Source of the DNA: Nitrospira sp.
GTDB lineage: Bacteria; Nitrospirota; Nitrospiria; Nitrospirales; Nitrospiraceae
NCBI GenBank assembly: GCA_029194665.1
Contig: JARFXO010000005.1
Span: 124,001 to 188,000, forward strand
DNA: 64,000 nucleotides
Direction: 5' to 3'
Shown here: positions 44,551-53,371 of the stretch, in pieces
Layout: every line of letters begins with the position of its first letter
How positions within the stretch are numbered: position 1 is the stretch's first letter
Position numbers and translations under genes: made by a program
Notes under the pieces: model-generated
The model's input: the letters and a program-made list of their open reading frames with translations, nothing else
What the model was told of the DNA's origin: nothing
The model's database searches: none

Positions 44551-44574
44551 ATATCACCTCGCATGTGATTTGAG

Positions 44575-47232
44575 TTAGGAATGCGCCACGCGCCAGTTTT
44601 TACCGAAGCCGAGATCAACCTTGAGCGGCACTGATAAGCCCAATTGCTTGCCGACACCCTCCATTTCTTGCTTCACCAGCCGCCTTGCTGCTTCCAGGTC
44701 ATGATCCGGCACTTCGAAGATCAGTTCGTCGTGAACTTGGAGGATCATCTTCACGTGAGGCAGTTCATCATGGAGGGTTTTGTGAACGTTGATCATAGCA
44801 ACCTTGATCAAGTCCGCCGCGGAGCCCTGGATGGGGCTGTTCACCGCCATGCGTTCGCCGAAGCCTCGTTGTGTCGGGTCGCTACTTTGTAGCTCTGGAA
44901 TCGGCCGGCTACGACCAAGGATCGTGGTGGTGTAGCCATTCTCTCGTCCTTCAGCGATGTTCCGATCCATGAGAGCGCGCACCGCCGGGAACCGCTCAAA
45001 GAAGGTGTCGATGTACTTCTTTGCCTCTGGTTGGGGCACGCCCAGATTTTGGGAGAGACCGAAGGGACTGATTCCGTAGACGATGCCGAAGACGACTGTC
45101 TTGGCAGCGCGGCGCATGTCTCTGGTGATCTGACTGGAGGGCAGGCCGAATATTTCCATGGCTGTGGCCATATGAATATCCTCCCCCCTGGTAAACACGG
45201 ACAGCAAACGAGGATCTTTCGAGAGATGGGCAAGAATACGCGGCTCGATCTGGCTGTAGTCCGCGCAGAGGAGCTGGTGGCCGTTGGGGACGATAAACGC
45301 TTCACGGATGCGGAGGCCGTAGTCGCCTTTTACGGGGATGTTTTGGAGGTTTGGGTCGGTGGATGAGAGGCGTCCGGTTGCCGCGACAGTCTGGTTCAGC
45401 GACGTGTGGAGTCGTTTGGTCTCCGGATGCACCAGTTCCGGCAGAGCATCCACGTAAGTCGACTTGAGTTTGCTGAGGCTTCGGTAACTCAGAATCTGTG
45501 CGGGTAGCTCATGTTGGGCCGCAAGTTGTGTGAGCGTATCTTCATCGGTGGAGTAACCGGTCTTGGTCTTGCGCAGGGGTTTTAGCCCGAGCTTCTCGAA
45601 TAGGACCGTCGCCAGTTGCCTTGGTGAATTGATGTTGAATTCGCCGCCGGCTGACCTGGTGATGGTTTCCATCATGCGGTCTAGCTCTCGTTCGAGCTCC
45701 TTACTCAATTCGTGCAGCCGTTCGACATCGAGCAAGAACCCGTTCCGCTCGATGTCCACCAGGACCGGGACGAGCGGCATCTCGACCTCGGTGAAGAGTT
45801 TCAAGCTGCCTTGTTCCGTCAATTGCCCTCTCAGGATCGGTTCGAGTTCGACCAGGGCAGCAGCGGCTTCCGTTGCCGCTTCGCGTGAACCGGTGTCCAC
45901 TTCGAAGAGGGACTGCGGTTGGGCCTTCTCCTGCTTTTCCGATCCCAGCCGTTTTCCTAATCGCTCCAGCATGATTGTGTCGAGGCTATGGTCCCGGCGG
46001 TTGGGGTTGAGTAAATAGTCCGCGATCATCGTGTCCATGTATGGCGGGGCCAAGGTGACGCCGATGCGGTGAAAGGCCAGCAGGGTGGCCTTGAGGTCGT
46101 GCACGATCTTCGGCCTGTGCACGTCATGCAAGACGGGTATGATCGGCCGCAGGAACGTGTGCACATCGATCGGAATAAAGCCTGTCTGCTCGCCGCTGGA
46201 AAGGGTCAGGCCTAGGACGTCCGCGTGAATACCTGGCCGTCCGGTCAGCAAGCAGTGCACACCGAGGGGACCGGATTTCGGTACACCGTCGATGAATCGC
46301 CTGGCGGTCGTTTCGTCCTCGATGATGACGGTCGCGTGGAACTTCGCCTCCGGCTGCTTCGGCGAGGGTTGGAGGCTCTTGAGGAGGGACGTGAATTCCA
46401 GCTCGCGCAGCAGATCGGTCAGCTGGTCGTCATGGGGCGGCTTGAGCTGGTAGGACTCCGGATGGAATTGCACAGGACTCTGGGTATCGATGGTCGCCAG
46501 TCTTCGGCTGAGCCGTGCATTGTCCGCCTGTTCGGTGAGGAGCGTCTTGACGCGAGCCGGTGCGACTTCGTCGAGGCGTTGGAGCAGTTCATCGATCGTC
46601 CCGAATTGTGCGATCAACTTCATCGCGGTTTTCTCGCCGACCCCTTTCACCCCTGGTATGTTGTCGCTGCTGTCGCCCGTCAGACCCATGACTTCGATCA
46701 CTCGCGCCGGCTCGACGCCGAACTTGGCGACACATTCCGCTTCGCCTGACCACTTGTCTTTCACGGGATCGTAAATCCGCACATGGGGTGTCACCAGCTG
46801 GAGCATGTCCTTATCGCCGCTGACGATGACGATGTCAGAGCCAGCTTGCTCCGCCTGGCGGGCCAAGGTGCCGATCAGATCGTCAGCTTCGTAACCGGCT
46901 TGCCTGACTGCGGGAATATTCAGTGCCTGTACCACCCGATGGATATAGGGAATCTGCGCCTTCATTCCGTCCGGCATCGGTGGACGCTGCGCTTTATACT
47001 CTTTGAATTCCTCGTGTCTGATGGTCGGGCCCTTTTCGTCGAAGGCGACGGCCAGGCCATCCGGTTTGTGTTCGCGGATGATCTTGAGGAGCGTGGTCAT
47101 GAATCCGTAGACCGCATTCGTCTGCAGGCCTTTGGAATTATTGAGAGTCGGCAGAGCGAAGAAGGCGCGATAGATGTAGGCGCTGCCGTCGATGAGGTAG
47201 AGGGTTTTGCGCTGGTCCGTCGAGTCAGACAT
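44575..47232 (-). CDS. polA: DNA polymerase I
   Basis: 885 residues from ATG 47232 (a GTG two codons upstream is possible). It fills gaps and removes primers and damaged DNA. The 5'-3' nuclease domain is complete (YLIDGSAYIYRAFFAL, VSGDKDMLQLV, GLTGDSSDNIPGVKGVGEKTA). The 3'-5' proofreading domain is present but its metal ligands are lost (GVHCLLTG where DTETD is expected, LKAT for LKYD). Polymerase motifs are ADYSQIEPRILAHLS (A, with Pro at residue 664 where Leu is usual), RRAAKTVVFGIVYG (B) and QVHDELIFEV (C). Convergent duplication of its 3' end is described separately. Confidence 0.98.
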   Translation of the reverse strand: MSDSTDQRKTLYLIDGSAYIYRAFFALPTLNNSKGLQTNAVYGFMTTLLKIIREHKPDGLAVAFDEKGPTIRHEEFKEYKAQRPPMPDGMKAQIPYIHRVVQALNIPAVRQAGYEADDLIGTLARQAEQAGSDIVIVSGDKDMLQLVTPHVRIYDPVKDKWSGEAECVAKFGVEPARVIEVMGLTGDSSDNIPGVKGVGEKTAMKLIAQFGTIDELLQRLDEVAPARVKTLLTEQADNARLSRRLATIDTQSPVQFHPESYQLKPPHDDQLTDLLRELEFTSLLKSLQPSPKQPEAKFHATVIIEDETTARRFIDGVPKSGPLGVHCLLTGRPGIHADVLGLTLSSGEQTGFIPIDVHTFLRPIIPVLHDVHRPKIVHDLKATLLAFHRIGVTLAPPYMDTMIADYLLNPNRRDHSLDTIMLERLGKRLGSEKQEKAQPQSLFEVDTGSREAATEAAAALVELEPILRGQLTEQGSLKLFTEVEMPLVPVLVDIERNGFLLDVERLHELSKELERELDRMMETITRSAGGEFNINSPRQLATVLFEKLGLKPLRKTKTGYSTDEDTLTQLAAQHELPAQILSYRSLSKLKSTYVDALPELVHPETKRLHTSLNQTVAATGRLSSTDPNLQNIPVKGDYGLRIREAFIVPNGHQLLCADYSQIEPRILAHLSKDPRLLSVFTRGEDIHMATAMEIFGLPSSQITRDMRRAAKTVVFGIVYGISPFGLSQNLGVPQPEAKKYIDTFFERFPAVRALMDRNIAEGRENGYTTTILGRSRPIPELQSSDPTQRGFGERMAVNSPIQGSAADLIKVAMINVHKTLHDELPHVKMILQVHDELIFEVPDHDLEAARRLVKQEMEGVGKQLGLSVPLKVDLGFGKNWRVAHS

Positions 47233-47303
47233 ACGCACAGCCTACGGCGTTCAGCTATCAGCAGTCAGCAAGGGATTTTCGACTTCTCCCGACGGGTCTC
47301 GCT

Positions 47304-47735
47304 TCATGAGTCGGAGGCGATGATCAGCGGCGGCGTTCCAAACTTCTGGCGCATGTTGTTGATGGCACTCAGGACAGCCGGTTGACCGATCATTCTTGCT
47401 TCCAGCTTGCGCTTGCCGGGAAAGTCCAGCATCGTCACGCCGATCAACATCGTGAGAATGCCTTGACCCGGTAAAAATAACATCAAGAATCCAGCGAACA
47501 GAAAGACGGCTCCGACAGCGTTCTTGACGATATGGCCGAGCAACCGAAGCACCGGGTGATGGTTTTCCATCCAATTCCGCGGGACACGGGTGTCGAAGAA
47601 ATCTGCCGGAAGCCGGACGAGAATGAACGGGATCGCAATCAATGATCCGACAAAGAAAACAACCGAGAGAACCGTCAGCGTAACGAGGGTTTCGGTCGAG
47701 ACATACTGCTGAATCGCGGAAAGAAGCCCATCCAT
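47304..47735 (-). CDS. PGPGW-like membrane protein
   Basis: 143 residues from ATG 47735. Three hydrophobic helices. The FLPGQGILTMLIGVTML segment is the signature of the PGPGW family (here PGQGI). A basic tail with KRKLEARMIG follows. Function is unknown. It ends 71 nt upstream of polA on the same strand. Confidence 0.82.
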   Translation of the reverse strand: MDGLLSAIQQYVSTETLVTLTVLSVVFFVGSLIAIPFILVRLPADFFDTRVPRNWMENHHPVLRLLGHIVKNAVGAVFLFAGFLMLFLPGQGILTMLIGVTMLDFPGKRKLEARMIGQPAVLSAINNMRQKFGTPPLIIASDS

Positions 47736-47962
47736 CGGTCGGCATCCTAGCATGGGCTTCTGTACCTCTCAAGATAGATCGGGCCGAGATCTCGTGTTTA
47801 CGCAGTCGTCTCCGATCGTTATAATGATTCCTTATGGAGCCACTGTACGAATCTTTGTCGATGAAAGCGAGACGCATGACTGCCCGATGACCTCCAACGA
47901 AGTCGAGCCCCGATCAGAGACTCCGTCAACAGCGTGACAGCCCGCGCGCAGAAGAAGTAGGT

Positions 47963-48382
47963 ATGTCGACTAAACCGAAGTTCGTCATCTTCGCCCACAA
48001 CGCCACCTACGATAAGCTGCACCAGGTCGCGACGCTCGGCATGACGGCCGCGGCGATGGGCAAAGACGTGATCATCGTCCTGTTATTCTGGACGATCAAA
48101 AAACTCGCGGAAGGGAGGATCGATCAGATCGATTTCCCCCCAGAATATGCCGAATCGGCTGCGGAAGTTGCCCGGCTGCTTAAAGAGAAAAAGGTGCCGA
48201 AGATCTCGGAGATGTTCCAAGATGCCAAGCATGTCGGGAGGCTGCGGATGATTGCCTGCAGCGCCGGATTGGAATATATGGGTGTAGACAGTTCTGCGGT
48301 CGAACAGAACGTCGACGAGGTGTTGGGCCTGCCCGCCATTCTTTCATTAACCGCTGACGCCGAAACAAAGCTCTTTATCTGA
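47963..48382 (+). CDS. DsrE/DsrF-like sulfur-relay protein
   Basis: 139 residues in the DsrE/F/H fold: KPKFVIFAHNATYDKLHQVATLGMTAAAMGKDVIIVLLFW and, at the end, SRLRMIACSAGLEYMGVD (here RLRMIACSAGLEY), with one Cys at a position suited to carry sulfane sulfur. DsrE proteins shuttle persulfide sulfur between carriers. TusA and DsrE2 homologues lie 3 kb away. Preceded by AAGAAGTAGG. Confidence 0.82.
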   Translation: MSTKPKFVIFAHNATYDKLHQVATLGMTAAAMGKDVIIVLLFWTIKKLAEGRIDQIDFPPEYAESAAEVARLLKEKKVPKISEMFQDAKHVGRLRMIACSAGLEYMGVDSSAVEQNVDEVLGLPAILSLTADAETKLFI

Positions 48383-48447
48383 GGCAGGTGAAAAGTGAAA
48401 GGTTGTTCCCCTGTCCGATCGTACGTTTCACAGCTTACCGTTCTCGT

Positions 48448-49107
48448 CTAACGACTTCTCGTGACTCCCACTCGATCACACAATTCGGTCAACTTGCAGG
48501 TGCTGCACAGAGGCGAGACCGGAAGACAGAGGTTCTGTCCATAGGGAACGAGGAGATCGTTGTAGATGATCCAGTATTGCTTGGGTAGCGTGAGTCGAAG
48601 GGCCTGTTCGGATTCTTCGGGTGTCTTCGTCTTGATATAGCCCCATCGATTGCTGATCCGATGGACATGAATATCGACACAGATCCCAGGTTTGCCGTAC
48701 CCGATAGTCACAACCAGGTTCGCGGTTTTTCGTCCCACCCCAGGTAAGGTGACCAGTTCATCGATGGAGTCCGGTACCACCCCGCCATACTCGTCGAGCA
48801 ACTTGCGGGAGATCTGGTGAATGGCTTTGGCCTTTGTCCGGTAAAAGCCGACCGGATAAATCATCCGTTCGAGCTTCTTCAGCGGCAGCTTCAGCATGGC
48901 TTCCGGTGTGCGAGCCATGACAAAGAGTCGGTCGCCCGCTTCCCTTGTTGTCCTATCCTTGGTTCTCAAACTGAGCAGGGTGGAAATGAGGATGAGAAAG
49001 GGATCGCGATCCGACTCCTTGGCTACGAAGCCAACGACCGGCTCTTGCCAACGACGAATCTCACGCTTGAGGATGCGGATGGCTGCATGAATGTGCTCCC
49101 GACGCAT
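48448..49107 (-). CDS. nth: endonuclease III (base excision DNA glycosylase)
   Basis: 219 residues. Removes oxidised pyrimidines and nicks at abasic sites. Helix-hairpin-helix LPGVGRKTANLV carries the catalytic Lys, and GICVDIHVHRISNRWG the catalytic Asp. The iron-sulfur cluster motif C-X6-C-X2-C-X5-C is exact (CLPVSPLCSTCKLTELC). Length is normal. Transcribed leftward, beyond rpsU. Confidence 0.96.
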   Translation of the reverse strand: MRREHIHAAIRILKREIRRWQEPVVGFVAKESDRDPFLILISTLLSLRTKDRTTREAGDRLFVMARTPEAMLKLPLKKLERMIYPVGFYRTKAKAIHQISRKLLDEYGGVVPDSIDELVTLPGVGRKTANLVVTIGYGKPGICVDIHVHRISNRWGYIKTKTPEESEQALRLTLPKQYWIIYNDLLVPYGQNLCLPVSPLCSTCKLTELCDRVGVTRSR

Positions 49108-49170
49108 GGGATCTGGGCAGGGGCGGAAAGAAGGATGGTGAGACGAGCGAAGACCGTTAACAGTAGCTCT

Positions 49171-49365
49171 CTAGTCAGGCCTCCGCTTCGATAGCCACTT
49201 CTGTCGGCGTCGCTGAGCTTCGCGTTGCTTGGCTTTCTTCCTCACACTGGGCTTCTCATAGAAGCGACGGCGCTTTAACTCGCGGAACAGACCCTCGCCT
49301 GCCAGCTTCTTCTTAGCGACCTTGAGGGCTTTCTCGACGTTGTTGTTAAAAACCTTGATTTCCAT
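49171..49365 (-). CDS. rpsU: 30S ribosomal protein S21
   Basis: 64 residues, MEIKVFNNNVEKALKVAKKK at the N-terminus, then ELKRRRFYEKPSVRKKAKQREAQRRRQKW, the standard S21 pattern. Basic throughout. It is translated from its own start; nth follows 63 nt downstream, a possible operon. Confidence 0.97.
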   Translation of the reverse strand: MEIKVFNNNVEKALKVAKKKLAGEGLFRELKRRRFYEKPSVRKKAKQREAQRRRQKWLSKRRPD

Positions 49366-49437
49366 CCGATTGGTTTTCGACTTTCTCAGGCCAGGTCGGC
49401 CTGGTGCTTACGGTTTCCAATAAATAGGCGCCGGAGT

Positions 49438-50904
49438 CTAACACAAGCCCTTGAGTTCCTCAAGACTTTCCGTGGCCTTTGCAATTCTGAATTGCATGGT
49501 TGTCGTAAGTGTATGATTTTGTTGCACATGTACATTCGCGCGCACCGTAACAAGGCCTGCTTGAGCCGCTGCAATGGCTATGGTCTCCCCTACCACAAGG
49601 TCTGATTGAATGGTCGGCCTAGCTCCTTCGAGCAACATATGGAGCGACCGCGCAACCTCGCAAGACAATTCCGCGATTTCTAACGGCACTTCCGTAGCTC
49701 GTTGGAGCGCAATCGAAATCGCATGTGGGCGATCAGGATGTTCTTTGGGTATCTTATAGACGTCCATCAGCTCGGTGTAAACCTCTGCATCTTCCTGAAC
49801 AAGCCGATGAAGCTGCCGGCTCAACTCAAGTAAACGCTGTTCTCTGTCCGATTGTCCACTAAGGCGTGCCCCCATTACTCCCAAGGAAGCCGCCAGGGCA
49901 CCCACGAATGCCGCCACGCTGCCACCGGCTGGAGTTGGTTTAGCCGCGGCGAGGGCGCTAAGGAAACCTGATAGGGTTTCTACCGGTTCTTTCTTGGCAA
50001 GCGCCGCCTCGGCAATTTTCGTTTCGAGTACCTGGTCTGGATTGAATCGGTCGAGCTGCAGCGACGCGGCTGCGGCCTGATCCAGTGCCGCCTCCGGAAC
50101 TAATCCGACTAGTTCACTACTCGCTACCGGTATGCCATGTTTCGCGGCTTCAGTCTTGACCGCCTGAAACGCGGTTAGCAGCGGTGTCACTTCGTAGTCC
50201 GTCAGATTCATTGCGACCTGCACCATGCCACGGCTGGCCAACTCTACGCCGATCGCTTTCAGATGAGTCAACCCACCGCTTGATTGGCGCACAGCCCTGG
50301 CGATAGCCCTGGCTTGATCCACTTCTGTCGAACGGAGGTTCACGTTGTAGGCGATCAGTGGAGGCCGAGCCCCGATCGCGATCGCTCCTGCGCTCGGATG
50401 TAGTCGGGACGGGCCAAAGTCGGGAGTCCAGGCAGGATCGGAGGCCATCCGGAAAGCCAAACCCTCAAGCCCTCCTCGCCTGACCGCCTCCAAAGGGCCA
50501 TGGTCGGCACGACCTGCGGCACGTTCGTATAAGAAAACGGGGATCTCCAGTTCACGCCCAACTCGTTCTCCTAGTCGTTTGGCCAGCTGGACACAGTCTT
50601 GCATTGTCGTATCCCTGATCGGGATAAACGGCACAACATCTGTGGCTCCTATGCGGGGGTGTACTCCGACATGTGAACGCAGGTCGATCAGTTCAGCCGC
50701 GATCCGAACGGCACGAAACGCAGCTTCAATAGTCGCGTCCTGGCCTCCACAAAACGTCAACACCGACCTGTGGTGGTCGGTATCCATCGAGTGGTCCAAG
50801 AGAACCACGCCGGGTGTCGAAGCTACGGCATCAATCAGAGCCTGAACAATCGCCTGATCCCGGCCTTCACTGAAATTCGCCACACATTCGACGATTCCAT
50901 CCAT
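49438..50904 (-). CDS. ftcD: bifunctional glutamate formiminotransferase / formiminotetrahydrofolate cyclodeaminase
   Basis: 488 residues from ATG 50904 (AAGGA just upstream). The first 300 residues are formiminotransferase (ECVANFSEGRD, VLLDHSMDTDHHRSVLTFCG, GVHPRIGATDVVPFIP); the last 190 are the cyclodeaminase (ALAAAKPTPAGGSVAAFVGALAASLGVM). The fused form is animal-like but also occurs in bacteria. It moves a formimino group from formiminoglutamate to tetrahydrofolate and makes 5,10-methenyl-THF. No hut gene is nearby. Confidence 0.96.
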   Translation of the reverse strand: MDGIVECVANFSEGRDQAIVQALIDAVASTPGVVLLDHSMDTDHHRSVLTFCGGQDATIEAAFRAVRIAAELIDLRSHVGVHPRIGATDVVPFIPIRDTTMQDCVQLAKRLGERVGRELEIPVFLYERAAGRADHGPLEAVRRGGLEGLAFRMASDPAWTPDFGPSRLHPSAGAIAIGARPPLIAYNVNLRSTEVDQARAIARAVRQSSGGLTHLKAIGVELASRGMVQVAMNLTDYEVTPLLTAFQAVKTEAAKHGIPVASSELVGLVPEAALDQAAAASLQLDRFNPDQVLETKIAEAALAKKEPVETLSGFLSALAAAKPTPAGGSVAAFVGALAASLGVMGARLSGQSDREQRLLELSRQLHRLVQEDAEVYTELMDVYKIPKEHPDRPHAISIALQRATEVPLEIAELSCEVARSLHMLLEGARPTIQSDLVVGETIAIAAAQAGLVTVRANVHVQQNHTLTTTMQFRIAKATESLEELKGLC

Positions 50905-50924
50905 AGGTCCTTGCCTGTGCAAAC

Positions 50925-50961
50925 GAAAAAGCCGGAGGACCGATGACCGTTCCTCCGGCTG
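50925..50961 (-). terminator. rho-independent terminator after tusA
   Basis: Inverted repeat GCCGGAGGA ... TCCTCCGGC with an 11-nt loop, followed on the minus strand by TTTTTC. It ends the DsrE2-tusA message and separates it from ftcD, which therefore has its own promoter. Confidence 0.85.
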
Positions 50962-50995
50962 CTGACTTAACCGTCGTTCTCGTGCAGGAGTCTAG

Positions 50996-51241
50996 CTATT
51001 TCGCCTTCTTCACAAACGCCTTATAGATGGGGCCCGACTTTGCTTGTTCCTCTTCCAAGCCCATCATTTGATGGCCCGTGGTTTCACACCAAGCCGGCAT
51101 GTCTTTCTTGATGCCCTCATCATCGGAGACGACTTCCAGCACCTGTCCCAAGGCCAATTCTTTGATCTTCTTGGATGTGAGAATAATCGGCATTGGACAA
51201 AAATATCCCAACGTGTCGAGTTTGACATCGGCCTGCATCAT
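50996..51241 (-). CDS. tusA: TusA-family sulfur carrier
   Basis: 81 residues, GAGGGTG before the ATG. The TusA fold is evident: LDTLGYFCPMPIILTSKKIKEL (Cys of the CPxP motif), then GQVLEVVSDDEGIKKDMPAWCETTGHQMM. The persulfide-bearing Cys15 is kept. It lies 27 nt after DsrE2 on the same strand, with a terminator downstream, forming a compact sulfur-transfer operon. Confidence 0.94.
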   Translation of the reverse strand: MMQADVKLDTLGYFCPMPIILTSKKIKELALGQVLEVVSDDEGIKKDMPAWCETTGHQMMGLEEEQAKSGPIYKAFVKKAK

Positions 51242-51268
51242 GAAAACACCCTCGTTTCAGTAGACGGT

Positions 51269-51802
51269 TCAAATGAATAGATTGACATTACCCTGTTTGG
51301 CTTCTGCCAGGTACGTAGTCACGCCTGCGAACTGATCGATGCCGTCGATCAACGTATTCTTGGTAATACCCATGAGGCCCATCGTCGTCGTGCAGGCGAT
51401 GAACCGCACGCCCAGATCGAGGGCCGTTTGCATCAACTCAGGCACGCCCGGCATCCGGTTTTGCTTCATCACCGTCTGCATCATCTTCGTTCCCAACCCC
51501 GCGAAGTGGAATCGGGACAACGGCAGTGCGTCGGCGCCACCCTTGTTGAGCAGTCCGAACATCCGTCGAAGCCAATCTTTGGCCGAACTCGTAGCTCCCC
51601 GTCTCCGAATCGTGTTCAATCCCCAAAACGTAAAAAACATGGTCACACGCATACCCATCGCAGCAGCGCCCGTGGCGATGATAAAGGCCGCCATCGCCCG
51701 ATCGAGATCACCACTCAGCAATACGATTGTGACTCTTTCGGGCTTGGATTCTTGCAGTTGTGCCAACGTCGTCGTCGGCTCGATCTGTTGTGTGGCAATC
51801 AT
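51269..51802 (-). CDS. DsrE2-like sulfurtransferase
   Basis: 177 residues, AGGTGA before the ATG. DsrE/DrsH-like features are VTIVLLSGDLDRAMAAFIIATGAAAMGMRVTMFFTFWGL and VRFIACTTTMGLMGI (a Cys in a position used for persulfide in DsrE2). Upstream of tusA by 27 nt. DsrE2-TusA pairs pass sulfur in oxidation or tRNA-thiolation pathways; no sulfur-oxidation cluster is in view. Confidence 0.88.
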   Translation of the reverse strand: MIATQQIEPTTTLAQLQESKPERVTIVLLSGDLDRAMAAFIIATGAAAMGMRVTMFFTFWGLNTIRRRGATSSAKDWLRRMFGLLNKGGADALPLSRFHFAGLGTKMMQTVMKQNRMPGVPELMQTALDLGVRFIACTTTMGLMGITKNTLIDGIDQFAGVTTYLAEAKQGNVNLFI

Positions 51803-51990
51803 GATCTCACCTCATCACACGCTCAACTTCTGCGCATGAACAGAATAGTATGTGATCCTTGGGGGTGTCAAGGAACCGGGTAACCGCGCAACCGTGTTGA
51901 CATTGCTTGATCAATCGCCATCCTCTCGATATAGTCACAATTCATCGGACGAACCTCTCTCGCGAGTTTTCTCCCTATCGAAAGACCCTC

Positions 51991-52470
51991 GTGATCGAAC
52001 AGCCATTACCCGTGGGTGTACCTTCGAAGAGCCGTTCCCTCTTTGGCTTTTGGTACCCGGCCGTGCCCGGTCATACCCTGCGCCCGAGCACGATGAAGAG
52101 GTCGCAGGTGCTCGGGTTGCCGATTGTTCTCTGTCGCAATCGAGCGGGTGGACTCGTGGCGATGCGCGACATCTGTCCGCACTGTGGTATGCTCCTGTCA
52201 TTCGGCCGGTTCGACGGTGAACGAGTGGAAATGGGTGGTAGTTCGACTTGAAGGGACGCTGGCAAAATGTTTCTCGGCCAGGATCAGTGGGCGATGAACC
52301 GCCTGGCGGTAGGACTTCCCCACAGACCCTCGTCGATGTTTCTCGGCGATGCCGATATGCCGGAGAACTGGTACTCCATGCTGATAGCGACCCATCCAGC
52401 ATCCGTGCAAACAGGCCGGCCTTTTGATCATCCGGTCAAAGGACGAGTGATGCTCCGGTGGCGAAGCTGA
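51991..52470 (+). pseudogene. decayed Rieske-type oxygenase gene
   Basis: Codons from GTG 51991 give a Rieske N-terminus (FGFWYPAVPGHTLRP, VLCRNRAGGLVAMRDICPHCGMLLSFGRFDG) with CPH but a disrupted continuation (the CxxH second half is missing) and a stop at 52251. The C-terminal part of such oxygenases reappears in another frame (FLGQDQWAMNRLAVGL, MFLGDADMPENWYSML) up to 52470. Internal catalytic domain is gone. It is not functional. Confidence 0.78.
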
Positions 52471-53117
52471 CCGCGCTCTTTCGGCTGCTGTTGATGCTGA
52501 TGATGGCGATCACGCCTACGATACCGTCGTATGCCGGAAGCTCCAAAATCGTCTCCGTCCCGACGTTGGGCGTACTGGGTGAGGGTCTTCCCGGTGTTGT
52601 GAACTACATCTTAGTCCAGCTTGATCACGTGGCTGGGCATAGCGGCCCTACCGTTGAGTTCAATGAAATCAACTTGGGAGGAGGATCCGTCGTCGGCGAA
52701 GAATGGAAGGAAGGTGCCCGTCGAGCCCTGCGCGCCGTGACCCATACTGTGGGTGACAGCGGTCATGATTGGTTGATCACGATCAAGAATCGCTCTGTGA
52801 CGTCTTTGACCGACGGGATGAGCGCCAGCGCCGCCGTTGCAGTGGCGATTATGGCAGCCTACCGAGGAGATGTGATCAGATCGGATGTTGCCCTATCAGG
52901 CCAGATCACTCCGGATGGTCGTGTAGATGTGGTAGGAGGGTTGCCCGTGAAAATTGAGGCTGCCGCCAACGCGCATTACCGAACAATCATCGTCTCTCGG
53001 GATCAACCGCTCACGCCGGATTGGGTAGGCGCGACGGAGGTTGCCTCTCGCAAGAGAGTCCAGCTCATTCAAGTAGGCACACTGGATGAAGCCTATCAAG
53101 CGATGACGGTACGCTGA
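52458..53117 (+). CDS. exported Lon-type (S16) serine protease domain
   Basis: 219 residues from GTG 52458. A signal peptide (LLLMLMMAITPTIPSYA) leads to a lone Lon proteolytic domain: TDGMSASAAVAVAIMAAYRG holds the Ser nucleophile (S in DGMSAS), and GRVDVVGGLPVKIEAA the Lys partner. The AAA+ part is absent. Such domains occur as exported or membrane-anchored peptidases. The start overlaps the Rieske remnant by 13 nt, so translation may use a signal within it. Confidence 0.85.
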   Translation: MAKLTALFRLLLMLMMAITPTIPSYAGSSKIVSVPTLGVLGEGLPGVVNYILVQLDHVAGHSGPTVEFNEINLGGGSVVGEEWKEGARRALRAVTHTVGDSGHDWLITIKNRSVTSLTDGMSASAAVAVAIMAAYRGDVIRSDVALSGQITPDGRVDVVGGLPVKIEAAANAHYRTIIVSRDQPLTPDWVGATEVASRKRVQLIQVGTLDEAYQAMTVR

Positions 53118-53371
53118 GGGTCTTGCACACACGGTCCGTTTTGCGGACGGGAGCGAGTCGCTGAGCACCGATGTCTTAAAGACCGAGGCGTAGTCATTCC
53201 ACCCACTCGCCGCGAGCTGCTTTGGCAGCTCTTATCCGGTGGTACGTTGAGGCCTTGAGGTTCACGCCGCGCCGAATAAGGCGCGGCACGTTCGTGAACG
53301 CCGCCGAGATAGTGAGGCGGCAGTGTCACGCGAGAATGGGGTTGGAGGGCTCTTGCAATATCCTCACGCTA
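53118..53371. other. intergenic region left of IS630
   Basis: No gene is recognised between the Lon-type protease and the IS630 end at 53372. Short inverted repeats around 53260-53310 (GCGCCGCGCCGAATAAGGCGC) may form a hairpin or terminator but lack a T-tract. Confidence 0.3.
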
